Part shown: positions 19,802 to 28,169 of the stretch, one piece after another
How positions within the stretch are numbered: the first letter of the stretch is position 1
Layout: each line of letters starts with the position of its first letter
Assembly (NCBI GenBank): GCA_000969725.1
Contig: JXSR01S066368.1
Direction: 5' to 3' (one strand)
DNA: 28,169 nucleotides
From: Ophiothrix spiculata
Taxonomy: Eukaryota > Echinodermata > Ophiuroidea > Amphilepidida > Ophiotrichidae
The notes under the pieces: generated by a model
Database searches by the model: none
What the model was told of the DNA's origin: nothing
The model's input: only the letters and a program-made list of their open reading frames with translations
Translations under genes and position numbers: made by a program

Positions 19802-19854
19802 TATAGTTCTCTTGAGCTACCAAATATTTGATGCAACAAGTCTTCATCATCTAA
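19802..19854. repeat. Copy of the sequence at 20611-20662
   Basis: TATAGTTCTCTTGAGCTACC and CAACAAGTCTT match TATAGTTCTTTTTGAGCTAC and AACAAGTCTTT at 20611. After the MITE at 19855-20239 the similarity resumes (20250-20280 against 20670-20700), so the MITE split an older duplicated sequence. Confidence 0.6.
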
Positions 19855-20239
19855 GGCCATTTAAAAAAAATTGTTTGTCTCAAAGCTCTCCTACTCTTAA
19901 AAACTAATGCGAAATGTGTTTTTTTTTTTTTTTATGTGTGAGAGAAGTCATGAGTGCTATCCTAAATATATTTACATGTCAAATACAAAATTAATGTTAA
20001 GATTGGCCTTTTTTAAAATCAAAAACAGAATAAAGAACCAAGTTAATAAAATTTTATGTTGCAAGTAAATATAAAAGGAGTTCATATGGAATTTTTTCCA
20101 ATTATGAAGAATATTTTTTTCAAAAAAAAATAAAAAACGGCAAGAAAAATATTTTTTTAGGACTTTTTCAAAAACTAACGCGCACACTAAAACTAACGCG
20201 CGCGGGAGCTTTGAGACAAACAATTAATTTTATTCAGCC
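19855..20239. mobile_element. PIF/Harbinger-like MITE, copy B
   Basis: GGCCATTT starts it and AATTTTATTCAGCC ends it. Both ends carry the subterminal TTTGTCTCAAAGCTC block in inverted orientation, as in 2153-2512. The flanks are TAA and AAA, so the target duplication is imperfect. Confidence 0.68.
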
Positions 20240-20329
20240 AAATCATCAAATATATAATTTCAATGTATATTCTATTAACTATGGATGCTTGTTGCTGAAA
20301 AATCAATGCACCACACTAAGGGTCAAATT

Positions 20330-20610
20330 AAGGCCAAATCATAGTCGGCCTCCAAACAAAACTTTTCCTACCAAACATTTGGTCGTGACGTCAAAATGAC
20401 GAGTGACTCCAAACAAAATAACTTCAACACCGAGTTGAGACCAAATAAAATTTCGCGCTAGATTGCACATGCTATTGAATTGCTATATACATTGGACCAA
20501 ATGTTTGCTACCCATTTATACTTTAAGTTTGATGGCAAATATTTGGTGATGTCACGACCAAATGTTTTGTAGGAAAAATTTTGTTTGGAGGCCGAGTATG
20601 AATTCGCCTT
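20330..20610. mobile_element. Inverted-repeat MITE (TCGGCCTCCAAACAAAA arms)
   Basis: 20330-20390 and about 20545-20610 are inverted copies: CGGCCTCCAAACAAAACTTT against the complement of AAATTTTGTTTGGAGGCCG, then ACATTTGGTCGTGACGTCA against TGATGTCACGACCAAATGT. The arms are about 60 bp; the spacer is AT-rich. Confidence 0.75.
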
Positions 20611-20673
20611 TATAGTTCTTTTTGAGCTACCAAATATTTTGTGTAACAAGTCTTTGTTATCTTATGATCTAGT

Positions 20674-20822
20674 AATATAATTCCAATGCATCTTCTAATA
20701 AATAACGGATAATTGGTGTTGTAAATCACCAAATATTTTCACCAAATACTCCTCAATGTGGTAGTATTGATTTGTCATCACCAAGCCTCCGTTATTAATA
20801 GAAAATACATTGGAACTATATA
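20674..20822. repeat. Short foldback
   Basis: ATAATTCCAATGCATCTTCT through AACGG (to 20708) pairs with CCGTTATTAATAGAAAATAC through TTGGAACTAT (20787-20820). Confidence 0.65.
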
Positions 20823-20823
20823 T

Positions 20824-21690
20824 GGGCCTTTACACGGTATTTGTACATATTTTGGTTAAAAAAATGAAATTATTCTTATTCTTATGGAGTTTTACTCATG
20901 CATTCCAAATTTCTCTGAGTGAGAAATATGGCAAAGGAGAGATAGTTCTGAAAGTTTCAACTTCATAGTGCAAGTTGTTTTTATGTTATGGCTGATTTAG
21001 TCGTCAAATATTACATATTTGGCATTTCTCAACGTGAGATTTAAAAACAAGTACATTTTGAATGAATTTTGGAATGCCTACTACCTATATCAAACTCTAA
21101 CAATTGACATTTAATATTATAAACAACAGGTCAAACTCTCAAAAAACACCAAAAAAAGTTTTAATTTCATGTTTTTAATTTTCATTAAAGATTTGAGTAG
21201 AAACTGATAACGGTCGTAACATTGTATTTCAATGTTTTTTCATATCTTTGAATGCATGTAGATATAGCCTAGGTTTATGATATCCAATTTGATTTGGCTT
21301 TTCTGAAATCATTGTGTAATGGTTAAGTTGCAGAAACATTAATATGTGGCATAGGGATCATGTATTTCATCCTGCAAACATGAAATAGTAATGGTCGACC
21401 ATGTATGTCAATTTTCTGTTTGACTGTTATTTCTCCCATAGGAAGCCAATGGGGAAAAAATTAAATTTACTATATAGTACTGAAATTACATTTGATTATC
21501 TTGCTTCAACATAGAGATACATAATATCAACCTAGTTTTATGATTTTAGTAGATTTAAACAAATTAAACACATTTTACTTTTTTTGAAAATCTCACACTA
21601 ATATGTACAAATACCATGTAAAAACCCATATCAGATTAAAAGATAACAAAGACAAAGCTCAAAAGAACTATGTTTTGACCCTTATGTATG
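20824..21690. repeat. Inverted pair enclosing ~0.8 kb
   Basis: GGCCTTTACACGGTATTTGT (20826) pairs with the complement of ACAAATACCATGTAAAAACC (21605). A second pair is TAGTTCTTTTTGAGC (20613) with GCTCAAAAGAACTA (21657). The enclosed DNA is AT-rich with no ORF. It is probably one element with an insertion in its left arm. Confidence 0.5.
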
Positions 21691-21824
21691 TGACAATAAA
21701 CATTTTGCGGCAACAATTTCTGGTGTAACACAAGCAATACGCATGCGACTATTAACCGCTATTAACAATAGTGCAAAAATGATTCTTTCAACCAACCAGA
21801 TGACAAAAATCTATATATTCGGTA

Positions 21825-21970
21825 TATAAAACGAATATTGACTGCATTTTCTTTGGGGTATGGTTAAAATTATTTCCCCTCAGCTGCGCTTTGGGCATAT
21901 TCTTGGTTTTGAGATCACCTCGGGAAAATAATTTAAACAATGCCCCTCAAAGCAGTCAATATTTGTATAC
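21825..21970. repeat. Foldback with AATATTGACTGC arms
   Basis: ACGAATATTGACTGC (21829), TTTGGGGTATG and AAAATTATTTCCC are mirrored at 21925-21968 as GGGAAAATAATTT, ATGCCCCTCAAAG and GCAGTCAATATTTGT. The arms are about 45 bp, with a 47-bp spacer. Confidence 0.75.
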
Positions 21971-22046
21971 TTCTTAATATCCAAATTTTGTCAACAGGGT
22001 TTTGCAGGTATAGAAAAATTAATGTATCTACAGGGCTTCATCATAT

Positions 22047-22071
22047 TTCGTTATAATGAGTTTCCACTGTA
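22047..22071. repeat. Solo end resembling the pogo-like MITE terminus
   Basis: GAGTTTCCACTGTA resembles the GAGGTTCCACTGTA end of 15124-15352. No partner terminus was found nearby, so it is a fragment at most. Confidence 0.35.
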
Positions 22072-22452
22072 GCAGAGGTTGGGTAATGAAAATACTCCTG
22101 GGTGACTTGGTTGCCAAAACACTTGGGACTCATTTTTCATCACTATGCCTGTGTTATCATCAGGAAATGTATTGTAGTTATTTTGCGGCACCAAATATTT
22201 TATAGCTCATGAATAAGTACGTATTGGCCTTTGGTCGATACCATGATTTATGAAATTTTAATTTGATTATGAAATGTTGAGAAAAATAATAAAACAAAAC
22301 TTACAAGATTTGTTAAAATGGTAATAAAACATTTTAATCCAGCTTCACATCTTTATATAATACAGGGAACATATAATAAATATATAATACATTTAAATGC
22401 AATGTAAAGAAACTTAATGCTGGGGAAAAAATATGCATCTTTAGATTTGTAC

Positions 22453-22690
22453 ATATGAGATGACTCGCCCCGAAAAGGGGGACTTTCAAGAAACTGGTAA
22501 AAATGGGTAGCAAAAAATAAAGAATATAATAAGAATTTCCAGCAAATTTTCTGTTGTAAAATACGATTGCCTTAAATCGATTTCAATAATGTCATTTTCA
22601 AATGTAGAAAATGCTGCAATAGATGACATGATAAAATCAAGATTGATATCGTCTGCATAGTTCCCCCTTTCGGGGTGAGTCATCACATAT
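22453..22690. mobile_element. MITE family with CCCCGAAAGGGG ends, copy 2
   Basis: ATATGAGATGACTCGCCCCG at the left pairs with CGGGGTGAGTCATCACATAT at the right. The interior matches the copy at 19445-19695 except for a deletion of about 20 bp after the left terminus. Its right end abuts the target duplication of the next element. Confidence 0.82.
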
Positions 22691-22697
22691 AGCCAAG

Positions 22698-23068
22698 AAG
22701 AGAAGATATCATGTGTATCCCATCATGCATTGCTTCCTATCGAGTTATTTGTATAGCAAATCATGTGAGTAGTTAGTAATGAAACATATGTGGACCGCCG
22801 CGGCAAAAGGGTGCAGTTGTCGGCTCGTACATGTTGCTCCTGGTAGCATATCTGATGTATGCTATTTGTATGCATCAGATATGCTACAATGAGCAACATG
22901 TAGGAGCCGACAACTGCACCCTTTTGCCGCGACGGGACACACATATATATATATAAGGTTATAAAATCAAATTTGATTTGGGGTCATTTCATCGATCGCA
23001 TGATTTCCAATACAAATAATCTACTAGGAAGCAATGCATGATGGGATACCTATATGATATCTTCTCTG
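22698..23068. mobile_element. MULE-like foldback MITE with 9-bp target duplication
   Basis: ATAGCCAAG occurs at 22689-22697 and 23069-23077. Between them the DNA is nearly one palindrome: the outer arm AGAGAAGATATCATG and CATCATGCATTGCTTCCTA (22699-22741) is mirrored at 23028-23067, and the inner arms 22796-22862 and 22871-22933 pair with very few mismatches around an 8-base loop. A 9-bp duplication and long inverted repeats fit Mutator-like elements. The frame at 22723-22944 is made by the palindrome. Confidence 0.78.
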
Positions 23069-23077
23069 ATAGCCAAG

Positions 23078-23824
23078 TATCCATGTATGATTATTACAGG
23101 GATATCTGGCCAATGTCTTGATAGCATGGGAAAATATTTATTGATGAAATTGTCACTGCACTATTGGCCAAAATGATAACACTTAAAAATCAAGTTTAAA
23201 ACAAATTCAATTTTAAACAATTCAAGTAGTACGAGGCTAAAAATCCTTGGTTGGAAGGTAACTAAAGGAATTGATATTAAATGTTCATTTCAAGAATTGA
23301 GTGCATTTTTAGAACTCATTTTTGATTTAAAATTGATTTTAAAGTTTCATGAATATGACTTGGGACTTCATTCCACTTAATGATATACTTCAAGTTGGCC
23401 GAATTGTCTCCTCATTGACCGTAGAGTGCCCGTATATGGCATGTCATGTTTTCTTCAAAACATTACATTTACCACAAAACCAACATATATGATTGGCTAA
23501 ACAGATGCTAAAATGCAAGTTGCATTCGTCTTAAATCAGAATTGATAATAATTTATCACAATTTATCGGACACATTGTCACGATGAAACAAAACGGAAAC
23601 TGGAAAAACATGCTATATACTGGCACTGGATTCACTGACACGCTACGGTAATTTCTTTCATTAGAGGGGTGGGGGCACAGGCATTACAAGGTGGTGCCTT
23701 GCTCGTACACAAAAATAAGTAACAAGGGTAATTTTTTTCAAGAACGGTCCTTGTACTCGAGTACATTGAGAAGGGTATCAAAATTGCAAAAATCTGAAAT
23801 TAGGGTATACATAGTTTATAATAG
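23078..23824. other. No gene; one block shared with 27335-27377
   Basis: ATATGATTGGCTAAACAGAT followed by GCTAAAAT (about 23486-23513) recurs with one change near 27350-27377. The rest is AT-rich with no structure that I can support. Confidence 0.4.
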
Positions 23825-24482
23825 TTAAAGCAATACTATCAGGCCTGATAATTTCCCGATTTAAATCTGTTTCCCGATTTTTTCCCCCCAAAATGGATTA
23901 AAAAAAAAAAAAAAAAAGGGTTGTGAAGATCTAAAAGATTAGTGCTAGTGGCATGTTCATCATATTGATAGGTCTAGAACCCTTTGAAAAATGGTCCATT
24001 TAAGCATAAATTTCTCAAAATTTTCTCAAGGGGGCGCTGCCACCTTGAACCCCCGCCGGGGGCTGCGCCCCCTGGACCCCTGCTTGAGCCTCGCGCAAGC
24101 GCTCGGATTGAAAACCTTTTTTTTTTTCAAGTGCCACTCTCAGACCTGTACTTTAAAGTGTTAAAAATGAAGTGCCCCCTGCCACCAATAACTTTTGATT
24201 TTTTGGTCATTTTGGGTTTGTTTTTGGTAGATATGAATACCCTCCAAACAATTTGGCTCAAGATGTTTACTTTTTCTGTTATGGCCATTTGTTGAATTAA
24301 ATTTGGGATCCCGAATTTAATTCCACTTGTATTAGTATAGGAAAGCATGCATGTGCTTCCAATCCATTTTTTGGTGGCAAACATTTTTTTCACAAAATAC
24401 ACTTTTTATGGTCACATTCCTTCATTTTATGCTTTTTTTACTATAAACCATTTTTGGTCAAAATCTTATAGTATTGCTTTAA
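23825..24482. mobile_element. TTAA-flanked element with GC-rich core
   Basis: TTAAAGCAATACTAT and ATAGTATTGCTTTAA are perfect 15-base inverted ends including TTAA, so piggyBac-type insertion is plausible. The core holds a poly-A run (23899-23917) and a GC-rich block (24029-24109) with CCCCCGCCGGGGGCTGCGCC, unlike its surroundings. The frames on both strands have no recognisable domain. Confidence 0.6.
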
Positions 24483-24714
24483 GTGCATGTAAAAGGGTAT
24501 GAAAATTAAATCTTGCTAAACTTCTTCATTTTGATTTGACCTGACTTGAACAGAATTGTTCATGAAAAAATACTTAAAGGTACTATGTGAACAAATTATA
24601 ATTACTTATTTAGGGTCCATTAAAGGCCATGTTTGAGCAAGTTGCCAATCTTGTAATGACAATGGCCCCTGGGAATAAGACCAACAAGAAATTATTGTCA
24701 AAACGCATCACAAT

Positions 24715-24915
24715 TACTAGAAACAGGAATATTTTCGCGAGCAGATTTTTTTCGCGAAACCAGGCATTCGGGATCTTTTCGCGCATTTTAAATTAGCGTA
24801 TTTAAGCTTCATTACATAGAATTAAAATTAACATATTCGTGGGGTGTTATATTCGTGGTTAGATGTTGATTCGTGAAAATATAAACCCTCGCGAAAATAA
24901 ACCCGTTTACAGTAG
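24715..24915. mobile_element. TTTTCGCG-type MITE, copy 2
   Basis: ACTAGAAACAGGAATATTTT at the left and its partner CGAAAATAAACCCGTTTACA then GTAGT at the right are imperfect inverted ends, both entering CGCGA motifs. The layout is the same as 18515-18739. Confidence 0.6.
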
Positions 24916-25589
24916 TTGAATATCAAGTACAGTGGCAAGTAACATTAACATAAAAGGAATTTGTGACAATCAAATTCTTCAAAAACTCACTTCAATAAAA
25001 TCAAAAGTGCATCATATTATACAAAAAGTTTACATCTTACAAAAAGAAGGAAAACAAAGTTTGTAAAATGAGCGACTATAAAACTAAGATCAAAACCCAC
25101 TTCTGAATTGTGTGCTATTTATTCATGATCAGGTACGTGGGTAGATCTTTGGTCTTTGTTTTATATTCACCCTTGCAAAACATTTGAAATATTTTACATG
25201 TGCACTATCACCTTGTTTAGGCTTTCGCCAAGGTAACCCAACTTGGTACTTTGTACCAAGTAAGCTAAAGGAAGCTAATCTTTAACAGGACTCCCAAGAT
25301 GTTTTTCAAAATCAGTTTTGAATGTAGGAGGAAGACCGGAGTACCCTGCGGAAGCGAGCATGGACTGAAAACCAAATTCACATAAAGCACCAACCCGCTC
25401 CCCCATGTGTATGTGGTATTTGAGTTACATCCTTATATGCTAGCCTGAAGTGATCTTAGTAATATTCTACTTGTAGGTTGTATGCATCGCATTGGCTCCA
25501 ATAAATGCATTTTTCCAGGAAGGTTGATAGAAGACAGATTTTCAACATCGAAACTGCACACACTCATTATGTAAGCTTAAACAAAAGCA
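24916..25589. other. No gene; one perfect hairpin
   Basis: ACTTGGTAC-TTT-GTACCAAGT at 25241-25261 is a 9-bp stem. A GGAGGAAGACCGGAGTACCC block near 25328 resembles a widespread animal interspersed repeat; I recall this from general knowledge and have not checked it. Confidence 0.4.
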
Positions 25590-25853
25590 ACACTTTGCGA
25601 CAGAACACTTATCTTTTTTTACACTCCCTTCTGCCTATTTTGGTGAAAATAAGCAGCAAAAAATAAAATAAAATAACAAGAACATCCAGCAGATTTTTTT
25701 TGTTGTAAAATTTCAATCACCTTGATCAATTTCAACAAGTAAGGTGTAATTTTAAAGCTTAGAAAATGCTGTAACAAATGAATTAATAAATCAAAATTGA
25801 TATCATCTGCATAGTGCCCCTTTCACTGCGAGTCATCACATATATTGACTTCT
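25590..25853. mobile_element. MITE family copy 3, left end lost
   Basis: It shares ACTTTGCGACAGAACACTT, AGCAGCAAAAAATAAA, CCAGCAGATTTT and TTGATATCATCTGCATAG with 19445-19695, and ends GCGAGTCATCACATAT. The left inverted terminus is missing and the right one is mutated (TTTCACTGCGAG), so it is a decayed copy. Confidence 0.75.
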
Positions 25854-27092
25854 GGCAGCATTTTGCCAATACAAATGGGTATATTTGGCTAAATATTATT
25901 TAGCTTCACAATGAGAGGACACTTTGAAACTTTGAAATTGATTTGATATTTTTTTAAACTTTGGCTAATTTAAGAGGGGCGTTTATTGAAGACCAAGTAG
26001 ATTGATAGGTCTGTTTATGGCCTGGACATTTAAAAGTGCAATCTCAAAACATATCACCGAGTCAAAGATTTCAGTCTGTGCTCAAAGTTTTATACATACA
26101 TACAAATAAAAATACATTGGTCCAAAATAAAATATTTGTCCAGAACAGGGCAGTGCATGGAAATTTAAAAATTAAAAATTAAATTCGCACATGTGTCCTG
26201 TGAAAACAGCACTGAAATCTAAATCCCGACCCGAGGTTCGTCATTATAGCCACATCCCAGATGGACCCATCCTATAAAATTTTGTGTGACTGGCCAACCC
26301 AAAACAGATGTTTAGTTGGAGGATTTAATTCATGAACACTCTGCTTGCAGCATATTCGCAATGGTATCTGATGTGAGAGTACATTTTCAAGGTCATTGTG
26401 GGTGCGTCAAGCTCAAGACTCTTGAGTATGCCCTCAAGAATTAAATCCAACAATAATAAGTATCTATTTTCTCTCCTAATACTATACGAATACACTGCTG
26501 TATTTCTTCACTCTCAATTGCGACTGTATTTAGTGTTACACCCTGGCCAAATAAGCAACAAGAAGCCGTAATGCCGGTATGACACCGGTGAATGATTGCA
26601 ATGCCCGGTCGGACACCAGTGGTTATGTGACCATAACTGAAGACATTGTATGCAAACTGCAAGGTTTTATCTCTGAATCAAATTCTTGCAGCATGCTTTC
26701 GGCATTTCTACTGCTCATGGACACCGGTCGAACACCGTCCGGTGTCCAATCAGTATCTGCTGCATTGACGCCGTAAACACATCGTAACCTCGCCGCAAGG
26801 TTATGCGACCAGGGTATCCGTGATGATATAATCACTACATTTTCAGCCTTCAGGGTAATAGGAACCAGCCTTTTGGAAAGCTATAAGTGTGATCACTTGT
26901 AGTCACCATGGTGACTGCATAAGAAATTTATCTTTAACTAATAAAGAAAAATAAAAGAACCCCCTTTAATTGCAGGTAAGTTTATCGCAACATTTAGGAT
27001 TTTTCTTTTCGTTGCATATCCACCATCATGTCTTTATCTTTTAACGGGAAAAAAAAAAATTGAAAAATACCAAGCACACTTCTCTGTGATCA
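25854..27092. other. No gene; ACACCGGT motifs
   Basis: GACACCGGT-type motifs recur between 26570 and 26750, including a perfect 9-bp hairpin GGACACCGG / CCGGTGTCC at 26719-26747. Small frames here lack motifs. The rest is AT-rich. Confidence 0.4.
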
Positions 27093-27095
27093 TTA

Positions 27096-27214
27096 GGCCA
27101 AAAAAAATACATTGTTTGTTTGCCCTCCAGAGTAAAAACTAAAATTGCGACTCAAATTTTTGGCATTTTTTGGGTCGGTCGCGGAGGGCAAACAAACATT
27201 TTTTGTTTTAGGCC
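27096..27214. mobile_element. Short PIF/Harbinger-like foldback MITE
   Basis: TTA (27093-27095) and TTA (27215-27217) flank an element starting GGCCAAAAAAAATACATTG and ending in TTTTTTGTTTTAGGCC. The arms meet in GTTTGTTTGCCCTCC / GGAGGGCAAACAAAC. GGCC ends and a 3-bp TTA duplication fit PIF/Harbinger. Confidence 0.72.
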
Positions 27215-27217
27215 TTA

Positions 27218-28169
27218 TTAACCCTGTTTAGAGACTACCATCATTCAGAATATTTTGTGTAGAATGTTCAATGGTGATGACAATATACTGGAAAACTTTC
27301 ACATCATGTTGCAGTAAGCAAAACATGGCATTTACCAATAGATATGATTGGCCAAACAGATGCTAAAATAAAAGTCACTTTTGTTTTACAGGTCACAAAT
27401 AAATAAAGTTGCATATATTTGAGCACTCAAAAAGCTAAAAGCCTGGAAACTTTACATCTCTGTAAAATTGCATTGATATTTTGCAATGCTTTTATAATGT
27501 AGATGTATTTCCACATTTTTGTTAAGCCATTACATATTTTTCGGATGCATTTCATGCTAAAAACTTTGTAAGTTTGGTCTCTACAGTATATTTGAAATAA
27601 AAAATACACATGTTTCACATTTTCTCATCAATAACCCTACAAGTTGCTTATTGTTTTATATCCATCCATTAATAAATTATAGTTCGAGATATTTCAACAT
27701 CGGCACACTAAGTGACAGATTTCACGTCACATGGACACAGCCTTTGATGATTTTGGCCGTAAAATATGCTCCTGGGTCATTTAAAAAAAAAATTCAATTG
27801 AATCATATACTTCAGGAGCATGTTTGCATGTTTGACATTATGTTCCAGGAGCATATTTGAAAACATGATCCTGGAGCATCTTTCAAAGTAAAAATCCAAA
27901 TATTAAAAAAAATATTGTAGGAATTTTCATGCGGTTTTGATGATTATATAGAAAATCACTAGATGTACAAACATTTTCAAGTTTGAAATAAGTACCTGCT
28001 ATAAACATGTCAAAAAAGTACATTTTAAAAATCAGAGTTACACTTCCCCTCCCCACAACCTCTGACCTTTGAATGGACACTGTTCCCCAATGAAGTAGGA
28101 TCAATTTGTTTTTCACAAAATAAGAGCAAAGGATGGAATTTTTAAAATCAGAAAAACAATTGTTGGGGT
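27218..28169. other. No gene; repeated GGAGCAT motifs
   Basis: CAGGAGCAT or its near match occurs at about 27813, 27846 and 27871, and inverted (ATGCTCCTGG) at 27766. These look like a small decayed repeat. Nothing else is recognisable to the window end. Confidence 0.35.

Noticed and set aside
22723..22944. A 73-residue minus-strand frame in the foldback
   Set aside because: Its coding look comes from the palindrome reading the same on both strands.
24612..24770. Possible exon after TTACTTATTTAG (peptide starting PLKAMFEQVANLVMTMAPG)
   Set aside because: It reads plausibly but has no clear donor, runs into the TTTTCGCG-type MITE, and resembles no family I recognise.

Overview
The window is eukaryotic, AT-rich, metazoan-type DNA. 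Short coding exons with consensus GT/AG splice sites lie in 1-5 kb introns packed with small DNA transposons. The only gene I can support is an OXA1L orthologue (mitochondrial inner-membrane insertase of the YidC/Oxa1/Alb3 family) on the + strand. Eight exons from 335 to 15576 join in frame into 413 residues and a stop. The first coding exon is probably left of the window. Sequence style, element types and apparently high heterozygosity suggest a marine invertebrate, perhaps a hemichordate, echinoderm or lancelet; that placement is inference, not demonstrated.

Layout. 1-334 is intron. 335-15576 is OXA1L; its introns hold a non-LTR reverse-transcriptase remnant (728-1392), a PIF/Harbinger-like MITE (2153-2512), an inverted-repeat element (3355-3697), a 3.66-kb TA-flanked long-inverted-repeat element (4115-7771), several foldbacks, a Penelope-like GIY-YIG fragment (10325-10700, minus strand), TTAA-flanked elements and a pogo/Tigger-like MITE (15124-15352). 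The 3.66-kb element carries about seven diverged ~180-bp tandem units and a nested piggyBac-like MITE (7053-7655). Two short tandem duplications of OXA1L coding sequence (9797-9920 and 15576-15691) differ from their sources mostly at synonymous sites, which looks like two haplotypes joined in the assembly. From 15692 to the end I see no convincing gene. That part holds a hAT-like MITE with an 8-bp target duplication (16141-16513), a 920-base assembly gap (16686-17605), three copies of a MITE with CCCCGAAAGGGG-type ends, a second PIF-like copy, a MULE-like foldback with a 9-bp target duplication (22698-23068), TTTTCGCG-type elements and a second TTAA-flanked element.

The window therefore shows one conserved housekeeping gene in a dense, nested bed of non-autonomous transposons. 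No operon, CRISPR array, tRNA or rRNA gene was seen. The least ordinary features are the 3.66-kb element and the two haplotype-like duplications.
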